Notes: generated by a model from the sequence alone, not told the origin. Positions 35,034 to 45,064 are shown, numbered from the stretch's first letter. The stretch is 64,000 nucleotides of DNA from a beta proteobacterium L13 (GCA_000335715.1 AMYZ01000010.1:1-64000), one strand, 5' to 3'. Made by a program: numbers and translations.

Positions 35034-35642
35034 TTAACCGCCGAACAAATGGCCCAACTTGGCGCGCTTGGTGTCCAGATAGTGGTCGTTATACGGGTTG
35101 CGGCCAACCTGCAGCGGCACGCGCTCGGCCACCCGGATACCTGCCTGCTCCAGCGTGGCAATCTTGCGCGGGTTATTGGTCATGATGCGCACAGCATCCA
35201 CCCCCAGTAGTGCCAGCATTTCGCGGGCAATGCGGAAGTCGCGCATGTCGGCAGGAAAACCCAGCTGCTCGTTGGCCTCTACGGTATCGGCACCACCGTC
35301 TTGCAGCTTGTAGGCACGAATCTTGTTGATCAGACCAATGCCGCGGCCTTCCTGGCGCAGGTACAGCAGCACGCCACGACCTTCCGCCGCAATGGCTTCC
35401 AGCGCCGCCTCCAGCTGGAAACCGCAATCGCAACGCAGGGAAAACAGCGCGTCGCCGGTAAGGCATTCGGAATGCACGCGCGCCAGCGGGGCGTCGCCAC
35501 TGCTGATATCGCCCAGGGCAAGCGCCACGTGCTCGCGCCCGCCATGCTCTTCAAAACCATGCATCTGAAACACGCCCCAAGGCGTAGGCAGCGTGCAGCT
35601 GGCTACCAGATCAACGCGGGGCTGGGTGTCGGCTTGGCTCAA
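35034..35642 (-). CDS. ribA: GTP cyclohydrolase II
   Basis: 202-aa enzyme opening GTP to the first riboflavin precursor; close in length and sequence to E. coli RibA (196 aa). The zinc-binding motif [15 protein letters not shown] and the GTP-binding RQEGRGIGL are intact, as are TNNPRK and [14 protein letters not shown]. It is a stand-alone cyclohydrolase without a fused RibB domain. The start is TTG at 35642, with GGAG at 35649-35652 six nt upstream; no suitable ATG exists before the conserved region. A DUS-like word lies at 35100. Confidence 0.95.
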   Translation of the reverse strand: MSQADTQPRVDLVASCTLPTPWGVFQMHGFEEHGGREHVALALGDISSGDAPLARVHSECLTGDALFSLRCDCGFQLEAALEAIAAEGRGVLLYLRQEGRGIGLINKIRAYKLQDGGADTVEANEQLGFPADMRDFRIAREMLALLGVDAVRIMTNNPRKIATLEQAGIRVAERVPLQVGRNPYNDHYLDTKRAKLGHLFGG

Positions 35643-35728
35643 AATAGACTCCGATTCAAGAAAAACAGGCGAGGCATGGTAGCCATACCCCTACCGAGTG
35701 GGAAAGATCAATCAAGCGAACACGTCAG

Positions 35729-36424
35729 TCAGCTTTTTTCAACAGCACCGGCCAGTTGGCTAAACGGTGCCGACAACGCCAATGCCAGCGCTACCAGCGC
35801 CGCCTGCTCGGCCTCGCCAAAAAAGCCGGGCCGCGCATCTTCGGCATCCAGAATGCCCACCACCCTGCCATCGGCCGCCAGCACCGGCAGGCAAACCTCG
35901 CTCTGCACTTTCGGGTCGCACTCGTAGTAGGCACCGCCGGCGGCCTGCCATGCGGCCACATCGGCTACGATGGCAGCGCGGCCACTCAGGCCTACGCGGC
36001 TATTGTTGCTGAACAGGGCAAAGTCCTCGGTGAGCGGAAACTCGCCACGGCTGGGCAGGCCGCGGTAGGCCAGCTTGACCAGGCGCGCCTGGCCATCACG
36101 CTCGAAGCGGCAATACACCCCCAGCCAGTCGGCGGCAGCGGCCTGCAGCGTCGCCTCTACCAGCGCATGCAGCTGCAATAGGGCTGCAGCGGCAGCCTCA
36201 CTCTCGCCGCCCAGCCAGGGCGCCACGTTGTACGGCGTGTCATCCAGCTCGTCTACCAGCGAGCAGCTGCCACCCTCGCCCAGCTTGGGCACCAGATAGC
36301 GGTACAAATCCGCCGGCGCAGCTTGCGGCAAACCGGGCAAGGTGGCAGCCAGCTGATCGACAGCATGGGCAACAGCAGCAGCCGGCAGGGACAAACCCAC
36401 GGCATCCAGATACGCCTTAGGCAT
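35729..36424 (-). CDS. GAF domain protein
   Basis: 231-aa cytoplasmic protein. The region around residues 100-215 reads as a GAF domain (LGVYCRF, GRAAIVADVAAW, SEVCLPVLAADGRVVGILDAED). There is no kinase, HTH or cyclase output domain, so it may be a stand-alone ligand sensor. The VCLPV..VGILD pattern also recalls free-Met-R-sulfoxide reductases, but their full Cys set is not seen. Start 36424 (MPKAYLDAVG) follows GGAG; the longer frame runs into the neighbouring promoter region. Divergent from the patatin gene. Confidence 0.75.
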   Translation of the reverse strand: MPKAYLDAVGLSLPAAAVAHAVDQLAATLPGLPQAAPADLYRYLVPKLGEGGSCSLVDELDDTPYNVAPWLGGESEAAAAALLQLHALVEATLQAAAADWLGVYCRFERDGQARLVKLAYRGLPSRGEFPLTEDFALFSNNSRVGLSGRAAIVADVAAWQAAGGAYYECDPKVQSEVCLPVLAADGRVVGILDAEDARPGFFGEAEQAALVALALALSAPFSQLAGAVEKS

Positions 36425-36489
36425 ACGAGTGACTCCGGTAAAGTAATTTAGTCGGGTATTATTACCTTTTTGTACTGGACACTCCAGCC

Positions 36490-37569
36490 ATGACTGCAAT
36501 TGTGCTGCGCACACCACCCGCGCTCACCCTGCGCGCCGGCCCTGCCGCACGCCGGCACTTACAGCAACACGGCTTGCAGGCGCAGGATATCCGCACCCTG
36601 CCCGGCGCTGCCGGCGGGCCAAAGGCTCTGGGGCTGTCCGGGCTGGACCAGGCGGTATTCGACTGGCTGGCCGCCACGCCCGCGGTGCGCGACCTGGTCG
36701 GCGCATCGATAGGCGGCTGGCGCTTTGCCTGCGCCATGCAGGCCGACCCCGCTGCGGCACTCGCACGCTTTGCGGCCAACTACGTGGCACAGGATTACAG
36801 CCGCCAGACCACGCGCGCACTGATTTACCAGAACTGGCAGGCTCTGCTGCACGACACGCTGGGGCCCGATGGCCTGCAGGCCATACTGCAGCACCCGCAC
36901 TACCGGCTTAGCCTGATTCTGGTGCGTGCGCGCGGCCTGCTGCGCCATGAGCAGCGCGCGCCACTGCTCGCCGGGCTGGCGCTGGCCGCCGCTTGCAACA
37001 CCCTGGGGCGCGCGCAGCTGCGGCATGCATTCGAGCGGCTGATATGTCACGACGCACGCAGCACGCTGGCATTTAGCCCGCAAGATAGCCTGCCCACGCA
37101 GCATGTCGCGCTGTCTGCGGCCAACCTGCTGCCAGCCCTGCTAGGCACCACCGGCGTACCCGGGCTGTTTGACGGGGTGGCCATACCCGGTGCCAGCGCA
37201 GGGGTATACCGCGATGGCGGGCTGCTGGACTATCACCTGGACTACCCGTGGCAGCAGCAGGCTGGCATCACGCTGTACCTGCACTACCAGCAGCGTATTG
37301 TGCCGGGCTGGTTTGACAAGCTGCTGCCTTGGCGCCAGCCCGTGGCCAGCCACCATAGCAACACGCTGCTGGTGACGCCCAGCCCGGCCTACCTGGCCAC
37401 ACTGGAACTGGGCCGCCTGCCCGATCGCAGCGACCCGAAGCGCTTTGCACACGACGACGCACTGCGCCGCCGGCTATGGGCGCAGGCGGTAGCCGAAAGC
37501 CACCGCCTGGGGGATGAATGGCGCGAGCGGCTGCTGCGCCAGGACTGGGGCGATGTCACGCCTCTATGA
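36490..37569 (+). CDS. patatin-like phospholipase family protein
   Basis: 359-aa protein with the patatin catalytic elements in order: Gly-rich oxyanion loop GAAGGPKALG (residues 39-48), nucleophile Ser73 in GASIGG, and the catalytic Asp242 in YRDGGLLD. No signal peptide is seen, so it acts inside the cell or at the inner membrane. Substrate unknown (phospholipid or another ester). Its last 6 bp overlap the end of the convergent response regulator gene. Confidence 0.85.
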   Translation: MTAIVLRTPPALTLRAGPAARRHLQQHGLQAQDIRTLPGAAGGPKALGLSGLDQAVFDWLAATPAVRDLVGASIGGWRFACAMQADPAAALARFAANYVAQDYSRQTTRALIYQNWQALLHDTLGPDGLQAILQHPHYRLSLILVRARGLLRHEQRAPLLAGLALAAACNTLGRAQLRHAFERLICHDARSTLAFSPQDSLPTQHVALSAANLLPALLGTTGVPGLFDGVAIPGASAGVYRDGGLLDYHLDYPWQQQAGITLYLHYQQRIVPGWFDKLLPWRQPVASHHSNTLLVTPSPAYLATLELGRLPDRSDPKRFAHDDALRRRLWAQAVAESHRLGDEWRERLLRQDWGDVTPL

Positions 37570-38775
37570 GGTGACTTCTCCAGCCTCCAGCGCCTGCAGC
37601 AAGGCCTTCATGCTGCTATCCACATCGGCACTCTGGTCGTACAGCTCGGTAGCCTCTTGCGTGGCACGCGCCACCAGGCCAGCCAGCAACCGCTCCTGGC
37701 CTTCGGTCAGGCCCAGGCTGACAAAAGCGCGCTCCACATCCTCGCGCAGGCGCAGCATGATGTCGTTGCTGCACCATTGCTGCTCGCGAAAGCGGTTGTC
37801 GATGATTTGCAGCGTGGCACGGGTGCGCGACACCAGCTGCGCCAGCGTCGCGGCCTGCTGCTGCTGCTGCCAGGCAGCATCCAGCGCAGCCAGGCGCGCT
37901 GTGGCGCCTTCTACCAGAAACGCCAGGTTGTCACGCAGCCGCCCGTTGCGCTCCTCGTCTTCGCGCGGCATGTTCTTCACCGCCAGCGACACCTGGCCAT
38001 AGGTAAACACCGTCACCCTGCCCGCATCCACAATCGGCCCGCGCCGCGCCAGGGTGTCGATCAGCCCGATCTCCAGCTGGCCACAGGGCCCCTCCCCATT
38101 CACGGTACTGATACCGCGACTGGAACGCAGCTGCACACTGGCATCCAGGCCCAGGTCTTGCAGCGCTTGCAATACGCACTGCTGCAAAGCGGCGTTGTCG
38201 GGCAGGACAAAGGTGTTTTTCAGAAACTGCAGCACAATGCCGATTTCACTGGCGCTGGTCATGGCGGTGAAAGCCGCCTGCATAGCGTTAGCCACCTGGC
38301 CTTGCAACTGCTGGCCAGCCTGGCGCGACTCGCCATTGCGCAGCGCCACGCCGATCTTGCTGAGCAATTCGGCATTGACATAGGGCTTGGCAATATAGTC
38401 TTCCGCCCCGGCCTCGTAGCCGGCCATCTTGTCTTCCAGCTCTACCCGGCCGGACAAGAAAATCACCGGCACATGCGCCAGGCGCGCATCGGCCTTGAGC
38501 TCGCGGCAGATGTCGTAGCCTTCCATATCGGGCAGACCCACATCCAGCAACACCAATTGCGGACAGGTATGCGCCTGGCTGGCCAGTACATCCAGCCGCG
38601 ACAACGCGCTCATACCGTCCGCAGCCTCTTCTACCGCAAAGCCCTCCAGCTCCAGCAGCTGCTTCAGGTTAAAGCGTAAAGGTGGCTGGTCCTCCACCAT
38701 GAAGATACGGACGGGGGGTGTGCTCTGGGCAGCCGGCGCGGCTGCCACAATGTCTTCTTCAAAAAAAATGGTCAT
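37564..38775 (-). CDS. response regulator with uncharacterised C-terminal output region
   Basis: 403-aa protein. The receiver domain (about residues 25-145) has VRIFMVEDQ, phospho-acceptor Asp in LVLLDVGLP, and Lys in YIAKPY. The remaining 250 residues are not a known DNA-binding, GGDEF, EAL or HD-GYP domain: a mixed region (about 165-270) with CGQLEIGLIDTLARRGPIVD and a long coiled helix (about 290-400). The start at 38775 sits in an ATGA overlap with the upstream EAL regulator, so the three genes form one operon headed by the PAS kinase. A different ATG at 38799 is less likely. Confidence 0.82.
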   Translation of the reverse strand: MTIFFEEDIVAAAPAAQSTPPVRIFMVEDQPPLRFNLKQLLELEGFAVEEAADGMSALSRLDVLASQAHTCPQLVLLDVGLPDMEGYDICRELKADARLAHVPVIFLSGRVELEDKMAGYEAGAEDYIAKPYVNAELLSKIGVALRNGESRQAGQQLQGQVANAMQAAFTAMTSASEIGIVLQFLKNTFVLPDNAALQQCVLQALQDLGLDASVQLRSSRGISTVNGEGPCGQLEIGLIDTLARRGPIVDAGRVTVFTYGQVSLAVKNMPREDEERNGRLRDNLAFLVEGATARLAALDAAWQQQQQAATLAQLVSRTRATLQIIDNRFREQQWCSNDIMLRLREDVERAFVSLGLTEGQERLLAGLVARATQEATELYDQSADVDSSMKALLQALEAGEVTS

Positions 38776-40484
38776 GTCGGCACCCTTGCTATCATCCATT
38801 CAGGCAAATGCTCTGCAACGTCCTGGGCAGTCAGTGGCGGGCTAAACAGATAGCCCTGATACGCATCACACCCCATTTGCTGCAATAACTGTTTTTGTTC
38901 TTCGCGCTCTACCCCTTCGGCAATCACCGACATGCCAAAACTGCTGGCCAACGAGATCACCGCCTGGGTAATGGCCCGGTCTCCGGCGGAGGTCAGGATA
39001 TTGCGCACAAACGACTGGTCGACCTTGAGCACGTCCAGCGGAAAACGCTTCAGGTAGGCCAGGCTGGAATAGCCGGTACCAAAGTCGTCCAGCGCCAGCT
39101 TCACCCCCAGGCTTTTCAGCTGCAGCAAGGTGCCCACCGTGCGCTCGGCGTCGACCATGGCCGTGCCTTCGGTAATCTCGATTTCCAGCAACGATGGCGG
39201 CAGGCCGCTGAAATCCAGTGCGGCCTCGATGCTGTGCAGCAGGTTGGCCGCAGCAAACTGCCGCGCCGACAGGTTCACCGCCATGCGTACCCCGGGCGCC
39301 AGCTGCTGCCAGCTGGCCAGCCGCTGGCAGGCCTCGGCCAGCACCCAGTAACCGATGGAAATAATCTGGCCGTTTTCTTCGGCCAGCGGAATAAAGCGCA
39401 GCGGCGACACCCGCCCCAGCCGTGGGTGATGCCAGCGCAGCAAGGCCTCGAAACCCGTCAGGCGGTTGTCGTGCAGCGAGAGCTGCGGCTGGTAGTGCAG
39501 CTCGAATTCGTGGCGCTCCAGCGCGCGGTACAGGTCATTGCTCAGCCGCAACCGCTCGCTGGCCTCGGCATTCATCTGCGCGGTATAGCCCAGCACATGG
39601 CTGCCACCAAGGCTTTGCGCCTGGTGCAAGGCCACCTCGGCACGGCCAAGCAGCTGCTGCGCGTCCGCCGCATCGGTAGGAAACAGGCAATAACCGATAC
39701 TCACCGGGATAAACATTTCCTCGCCCTGCACCGTCATGGGCTGCAGCCAGGCTTCCTGCAGGCAGGTGGCCAGCAGCTCGGCGGCGGCAGGCTCGGCCAC
39801 CTTCGCCACCACGGCAAAGTTGGGGCCGATCAAGCGAAAAGCCCGCCCCATATCGCCCAGGGTTTGCTCCAGCCGCCGCCCGCACTCGCGCAAGGCGGCG
39901 TCGCCGGCCTGGTAACCCAGCGAATCGTTGATGCGCGAAAAGTAGTCCACCCCCAGCACCAGCACCAGCACCAGCTGGCCCGGCGTCTCGCACAGCCCGC
40001 CCTGGCCGGATAGCGCCTCTAGCAGTGCCATGCGGCTACCCAGCCCCGTAAGCTGGTCCAGATAGCGCAAGCGGTGTGCCTCGGCCTGCAAGCGCTGCGC
40101 CTCCACCTGCTGCTGCGCGCTGCGCCCCAGCCGGGTTTCAATGGCGTTGAGCAGGTCTTCACGCTGGAAAGGCTTGGCCAGGTAGTCGTCCGCGCCAAGG
40201 TTCATGCCCTGGCGCTGGTCTTGTTTATCCGCCAGTGCCGTCAGCAGAATCACCGGCAGCTGCGCGGTAGCCGGCTGGCTGCGCAGCTGGCGCAGCAAGG
40301 CGTAGCCGTCCATGCGCGGCATCATCACATCGCTGATCACCAGCGCGTACATATGGCTGCGCAGGTAATCCAGCGCCTCCTGGCCATCGCCGGCGGCATC
40401 GGCCTCGTAACCCTCCAGCCGCAATAGCGCCATGATGTTGTTGCGAATGGCGATATCGTCCTCGACCACCAGAATCCGCCTCAT
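38772..40484 (-). CDS. response regulator with degenerate GGDEF and EAL domains
   Basis: 570-aa cytoplasmic protein. The receiver domain (1-120) has RILVVEDD, phospho-Asp in LVISDVMMPRMDG and Lys in YLAKPF. The GGDEF-like domain (about 150-300) has lost its active-site motif (FRLIGPNFAVV in place of RxGGDEF), so it should not make c-di-GMP. The EAL domain (about 310-560) keeps FEALLRWHHP, NLSARQF, EITEGTAM, LDDFGTGYSSL and LKVDQSFV, consistent with an active c-di-GMP phosphodiesterase. Start 40484 is in an ATGA overlap with the kinase gene. Phosphorylation by that kinase is inferred. Confidence 0.9.
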   Translation of the reverse strand: MRRILVVEDDIAIRNNIMALLRLEGYEADAAGDGQEALDYLRSHMYALVISDVMMPRMDGYALLRQLRSQPATAQLPVILLTALADKQDQRQGMNLGADDYLAKPFQREDLLNAIETRLGRSAQQQVEAQRLQAEAHRLRYLDQLTGLGSRMALLEALSGQGGLCETPGQLVLVLVLGVDYFSRINDSLGYQAGDAALRECGRRLEQTLGDMGRAFRLIGPNFAVVAKVAEPAAAELLATCLQEAWLQPMTVQGEEMFIPVSIGYCLFPTDAADAQQLLGRAEVALHQAQSLGGSHVLGYTAQMNAEASERLRLSNDLYRALERHEFELHYQPQLSLHDNRLTGFEALLRWHHPRLGRVSPLRFIPLAEENGQIISIGYWVLAEACQRLASWQQLAPGVRMAVNLSARQFAAANLLHSIEAALDFSGLPPSLLEIEITEGTAMVDAERTVGTLLQLKSLGVKLALDDFGTGYSSLAYLKRFPLDVLKVDQSFVRNILTSAGDRAITQAVISLASSFGMSVIAEGVEREEQKQLLQQMGCDAYQGYLFSPPLTAQDVAEHLPEWMIARVPT

Positions 40485-43400
40485 GTTGGCCGCCCTTTCT
40501 GCTGTTCCTGTACCGGCAGGCGCACACAGAATTGCGTGCCGCGCCCCTGCTCGCTCGTCACCGCAATCTGCCCGTGGTGCAGCTCCACCGATTTGCGCAC
40601 GATGCACAAGCCCAGGCCGGTACCCGGTATCGGCCCCACATTCTGCGCACGGTGAAAGGCATCAAACAGCTGCGGCAGGTCCTCTGGCGGGATACCTATG
40701 CCTTGATCCTGCACGTCGAAAACGATTTCGTTGCCATCGCAGTGTGCCGAGAAGCGGATCTCGCCGCCCTGGGGCGAGTACTTGAAAGCATTGCTCAGCA
40801 AATTGCCCAGGATTTCACGCAGCAGCTTTTCGTCCAGCGGCAATACCGGCTGCGGCAGCGCCATTTCCATTACAACCTTGGCCAGGACTTCTTCCCCCCG
40901 CGCATGCGAAGCGTGGCTGACCTCTTGCACCAGGTTCTGGCAAAAACGCGCCACATCCAGCGGCTGCGGTACAAACTCTACCCGTTCGGCCTCCACCCGC
41001 CCGATCAGCAAGATGTTGTCCAGCATGTCGGTCATGCGCTGTACCGAGGTCTGGATAGACTCCAGCAGCGCCTCGCGCCGCTCTGGCGGCAGGCGGTCGT
41101 GATAGTGGCGCAGCAGCTCGGCCGACGACAGCACGGTAGCCAGCGGGGTGCGGAACTCGTGCGAGGTCATGGAAACAAAGCGCGATTTCAGTACGTTCAG
41201 CTCTTGCTGCTTGGCCAGCGCATCGCGGATTTCCTGCTCGGCAGCGTGGCGCTCGGACACATCCACCAGCGTCCAGATGGTGCCCTTGTCCGGCTGGCTT
41301 TTCACAATACTGGTGCCGTTCATCTGCACCCAGATCAGCTTGCCGCTTTTGGTTTGCAGCTGCCGCTCGGTAGTAAAGATCTGCCCCGCCGCCAGGCAGC
41401 CGTAGGCATCGCGGCCAAAGCTGTCGAACTCCTCGTCGCTACGGAAGTAAATGCGGCTGCTCATGCCGATCAGCTCGGCTTCGCTATACCCCAGCAGCAG
41501 CGAGAAGGTGCGGTTGATCCACAGCAGGCGGCGATTGGTGACAAAGGCCATGCCGACCAGGGCAGACTGCAAGATGGCCTCGCGCTCGGTATGCGTGCGC
41601 AACAGCTCGAACTCCAGCTCCTTGCGGCGGCTGATATCCATCATCACCCACACCGTGCCTTGGGATACCTGCTCGGGGTTGATGGGCTTGCCGGATAGCT
41701 GCACCCACAATAGTTGGCCGCAGGCCGTGCGCATGCGCATCTCGGTGGCGTAGGCGCGGCCTTCGGCAAAGGCCAGCCTGGCATCCCGCGTGGTGCGCAG
41801 AAAGTCCTGCTGCACGTCGTAGTAGCGCTCCAGGCTGCCGCCCTGCATGCGCTCCGGCGTGGTCTGGAACAGCTCGGCAGCGGTGCTGTTTACCCAGCGC
41901 ACAAAGCCCTGGCCATCCACAAACGCCATGCCGGCGATGGTGTTATCCAGGATGGACTCGCGCTCGCGCAGGGTGCTGGTCAGGTCTTTTTCCAGACGCT
42001 TGCGGTGCGTGATATCGGTAAAAAATACCAGCGCTGCCTGGCGGCCGTGCCACTCGATCAGCACCACCCCGCTATCGACCCAGCGCACCTCGCCATTCTT
42101 GTTCACTACGCGCAGATCGTCGCGGGCATCGACCTGCTCGCCGCCCACGCGGCGGCGGTGCATGTCCAGCACGCGCCCCTGGTCGTCCGGGTGAATCAGG
42201 CTGGCGAAATCCACCTCGGCCAGCTCGGCAATGCTGTAGCCACTGATTTCGGCAGCACGCGGGTTGGACAACACAATGCGCATGCCCTGCACCACCACAA
42301 TGCCGTCGCGCACATTGTCGATCACCAGCCGGTAGTGCTCTTCCGACTGGCGCAGGGCGTCTTCGCTACGGCGCCGGGCGGAAATATCACGGAAAAACGC
42401 CCCGATAAAGCCCTGCTGGCTGGACGAAAACGGCCAGAACGACGCATCGACATGCTGCACCTGGCCATCACGCTGCAGGGTGAACTCCAGCGAGGTTGCC
42501 TCGGCCAGCTGCATACCTTGGTCGCCCAGTAGCAAACCGGCGGGCAGCTGGTCTGGCGAAAGCGGCAGCACCTCTAGCAAGGGGCGGCCCACAGCGTGCT
42601 CGCCATGCAGGCCAAAGATCTGTTCGGCGTGGATGTTCCAGTCGATGATGACACCGGTGTGGTCCAGCACCACCATGGCGATACTGGCAAACTCGAACAA
42701 CATGCGCGCCCGCTCCATGTGCTCGTACAGCACTTGCTCGGCCACATGCTGGCGTGTCATGTCGCGCAGGGTAATACCACGGTAAGGCAAGCCGGACAGC
42801 ACAAACTGCCAGCCGGACAGCTCCAGCGGCACCCGGCTGCCATTGCTGTGCAGCGCCGGTATTTCCAGCGGGCGCATGGTATGCGCCATGGCGCCGCCAT
42901 CGTCAGCAAACAGCCAGTCGTGAAAGCGGTTCTGCAATGGCGCGGGCACCAGCAGCGCGGCCAGCGGCCGGCCCAGCGCGGCGCTATCGGGCCAGCCCAG
43001 CAAACGCTCGGCCTCGTGGTTCCACTCGCAGACATAGCCTTCGGCATCCAGCACGATCACGGCAATGGCCGAATAGGCAAACAAATGCCGCAAGTTGTCG
43101 TCGTTACTGATGCTGCGCTGATACAGGCCGGCCAGTTCATCCACAATATTCTCCCGCCCGGCCAGCCAGTCTTCGGGCAGAAGCGCCGGGTCTGCAGGCT
43201 GCTCGAACAGCACCCCGGCCAGGCGGGGCTCGCCACCAAACGGGGAAATCATGCTGAAAGTGCACTCGGCCACCGCACGGTAGCTACCGTCGGGCTGGCG
43301 CAAGCGAAACAGCCGTTGGCGGCGGCCGGATACTGGCGGCTGCTGGTCTGCAAACAGGGGGAGATCATCGGGGTGTACCGCCGCCAGATAACGCGACGGG

Positions 43401-43561
43401 TCTTCGTGCAGCGCAGACACCGGCCTGCCCCAGAGTGCTTCGAATCCGGCCGAAACAAACAGGAAGCGGCTACGTGCCGTATCGGCCAGCCAGTAAGCGC
43501 AGGCTAAAGGCTGGGTGTCACCGGCGGGAGCCGACAACGACAGGGTAGACTCAAGCGGCAT
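40481..43561 (-). CDS. multi-PAS sensor histidine kinase
   Basis: 1026-aa soluble kinase with no clear membrane segment. About six PAS/PAC units fill residues 15-770. The HisKA motif FVSMTSHEFRTPLA has the phospho-His near residue 800, and the HATPase domain (about 900-1020) has LLSNAFKYSP, FDVQDQGIGIP and GTGLGLCIVR. It has no receiver domain of its own and is followed by two receiver proteins in overlapping genes, so it may feed both. PAS ligands are not evident. An AT-rich stretch (43600-43680) upstream probably holds the promoter. Confidence 0.9.
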   Translation of the reverse strand: MPLESTLSLSAPAGDTQPLACAYWLADTARSRFLFVSAGFEALWGRPVSALHEDPSRYLAAVHPDDLPLFADQQPPVSGRRQRLFRLRQPDGSYRAVAECTFSMISPFGGEPRLAGVLFEQPADPALLPEDWLAGRENIVDELAGLYQRSISNDDNLRHLFAYSAIAVIVLDAEGYVCEWNHEAERLLGWPDSAALGRPLAALLVPAPLQNRFHDWLFADDGGAMAHTMRPLEIPALHSNGSRVPLELSGWQFVLSGLPYRGITLRDMTRQHVAEQVLYEHMERARMLFEFASIAMVVLDHTGVIIDWNIHAEQIFGLHGEHAVGRPLLEVLPLSPDQLPAGLLLGDQGMQLAEATSLEFTLQRDGQVQHVDASFWPFSSSQQGFIGAFFRDISARRRSEDALRQSEEHYRLVIDNVRDGIVVVQGMRIVLSNPRAAEISGYSIAELAEVDFASLIHPDDQGRVLDMHRRRVGGEQVDARDDLRVVNKNGEVRWVDSGVVLIEWHGRQAALVFFTDITHRKRLEKDLTSTLRERESILDNTIAGMAFVDGQGFVRWVNSTAAELFQTTPERMQGGSLERYYDVQQDFLRTTRDARLAFAEGRAYATEMRMRTACGQLLWVQLSGKPINPEQVSQGTVWVMMDISRRKELEFELLRTHTEREAILQSALVGMAFVTNRRLLWINRTFSLLLGYSEAELIGMSSRIYFRSDEEFDSFGRDAYGCLAAGQIFTTERQLQTKSGKLIWVQMNGTSIVKSQPDKGTIWTLVDVSERHAAEQEIRDALAKQQELNVLKSRFVSMTSHEFRTPLATVLSSAELLRHYHDRLPPERREALLESIQTSVQRMTDMLDNILLIGRVEAERVEFVPQPLDVARFCQNLVQEVSHASHARGEEVLAKVVMEMALPQPVLPLDEKLLREILGNLLSNAFKYSPQGGEIRFSAHCDGNEIVFDVQDQGIGIPPEDLPQLFDAFHRAQNVGPIPGTGLGLCIVRKSVELHHGQIAVTSEQGRGTQFCVRLPVQEQQKGRPT

Positions 43562-43711
43562 GAATGATTCCTTGCAAACGGGCGTGCCAGGTTCATTCTT
43601 TCTTCATGCCGTTAGGGTTTTCAAGTAATTATTTATAAATTTACTTAGTTAACGTGAAAGTAAAACTTATTGCCAAGGCAGATAGCCGCGGGCCGGCCAC
43701 TGTATTGCCGA

Positions 43712-44890
43712 CTAAGCCGTCTGCGCCAGCACGGCATCATCGCCGCTTACCACACGGTTACGGCCCTGCTGTTTGGCCTGGTACATGCGGGCATCGGCCA
43801 GCGCCAGCAGAGCCGGCCAGTCTGCCACCTCATCCTCGTGCCATTCGGCCACGCCCATGCTGGCCGTCAGCGGCTGCCCGTCAGGGCGCAGGCCCAAACC
43901 ACGGCGACGCACACGGCGTAACACCAGCCTGGCTTGTGGCAGCGTAGTTTGCGGCAACAGCAGCAAAAACTCCTCGCCCCCCCAGCGGCACAGGATGTCG
44001 CTTTTACGCAGCAGCTGCCCCAGGTCTGCGGCCAACCTTTTCAGTGTCTGGTCGCCGGCAGCATGGCCAAAACCGTCGTTGATGGATTTGAAATGGTCCA
44101 GGTCAATAAACACGACTGCCAGCGGCATGCCGCTGCGCTGGGCTTGCACCGCCAGCAGCTCCAGCATTTCTTCCCCGCTACGGCGGGAAAACACACCGGT
44201 AAGCGGGTCGCGCACGGCCTGCTGTACCAGCGCCATCATGAACGCCAGCTGGGTGGTACAGGCCAGCGCCGACACACCGGCGATCAGCACTTGCAGCCAG
44301 AAGGCCCCCCAGAATACCGGCGGCACCATGGCAGACCACTGCAGATAGCCGGAGAGCAAATGCGCCAGCAAGGCTGGCAGGGCAAACACCAGACACTCCA
44401 CCAGCGTCAGCGGGAAAATCGCCAGCCCCGCCAGCAGCACAAAGGGCAAAAAGGTATAGCCGGCACTGATAATGCCAGACACACCTACCAGCGAGTAATG
44501 GCTGAGCAGCAGGTGGGAAAACAGATAAAACAGCGAAGGAATGGCAAACAGCATGGCCATGCCGCGCCACGCCTGCAGCAGGCGTCCATCCGGGCGCAAA
44601 GCGCGCGTGAGCCACACAAAGGCGAGTGTCGCCAGCAGCCGCAGGCCCGCCAGCTGCCAGGATAGCGGCGAAGGCAGGGTGTAAAGATCCACCACAATCC
44701 ACAGGGGTGTGAGGATGGAAAACAGGCAGGCAAACAGCCGTACGCGGTTCAGTAGCATGTGCGCACGTCGGCTGGCCAGCAAGGGCATGTGCTGGTGTGG
44801 CAATAGCAGGCTGCCGGCGTCACCCTGGCCTACCTCGCCCGGCAATAAGCCCAGCACCTTTACCCAGAACAGCACAGTCAGACGGCTCAT
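43712..44890 (-). CDS. membrane-bound diguanylate cyclase (GGDEF)
   Basis: 392-aa protein. About six membrane helices (residues about 50-220) form a MASE-like sensor, followed by a GGDEF domain with DPLTGVFSRR, FIDLDHFKSIND and the intact active site RWGGEEF. It should make c-di-GMP at the inner membrane, counterbalancing the EAL regulator upstream on the same strand. No clear I-site RxxD precedes the active site (KSDILCRWGG). A palindrome at 44910-44924 lies just before the start. Confidence 0.9.
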   Translation of the reverse strand: MSRLTVLFWVKVLGLLPGEVGQGDAGSLLLPHQHMPLLASRRAHMLLNRVRLFACLFSILTPLWIVVDLYTLPSPLSWQLAGLRLLATLAFVWLTRALRPDGRLLQAWRGMAMLFAIPSLFYLFSHLLLSHYSLVGVSGIISAGYTFLPFVLLAGLAIFPLTLVECLVFALPALLAHLLSGYLQWSAMVPPVFWGAFWLQVLIAGVSALACTTQLAFMMALVQQAVRDPLTGVFSRRSGEEMLELLAVQAQRSGMPLAVVFIDLDHFKSINDGFGHAAGDQTLKRLAADLGQLLRKSDILCRWGGEEFLLLLPQTTLPQARLVLRRVRRRGLGLRPDGQPLTASMGVAEWHEDEVADWPALLALADARMYQAKQQGRNRVVSGDDAVLAQTA

Positions 44891-44909
44891 TGCATACCTA
44901 GCACGATTA

Positions 44910-44924
44910 ATAATGTCACATTAT
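44910..44924. promoter_or_regulatory. palindromic operator candidate upstream of GGDEF gene
   Basis: ATAATGT and ACATTAT form perfect 7-bp arms around a single C, 20 bp before the cyclase start codon. Size and symmetry fit a dimeric repressor site, but the regulator is unknown. Confidence 0.4.
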
Positions 44925-45064
44925 CAAAACAATAGCGTTTTGATGGTTTGCTGAAAATCAAGGTAGCCGATCTTTGGCACCCATAACAGGCCAAATCAGC
45001 CCAGCAGCGCACGTTGGCACGGGGAAAACCGCTAAACCTTTGAAATTACGCACGCCGGCAAAAG

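Noticed and set aside
40300-40484. Longer start for the EAL regulator at 40607
   Set aside because: The added residues are a shadow of the kinase 3' end; the ATGA overlap at 40484 and the MRRILVVEDD receiver start are decisive.
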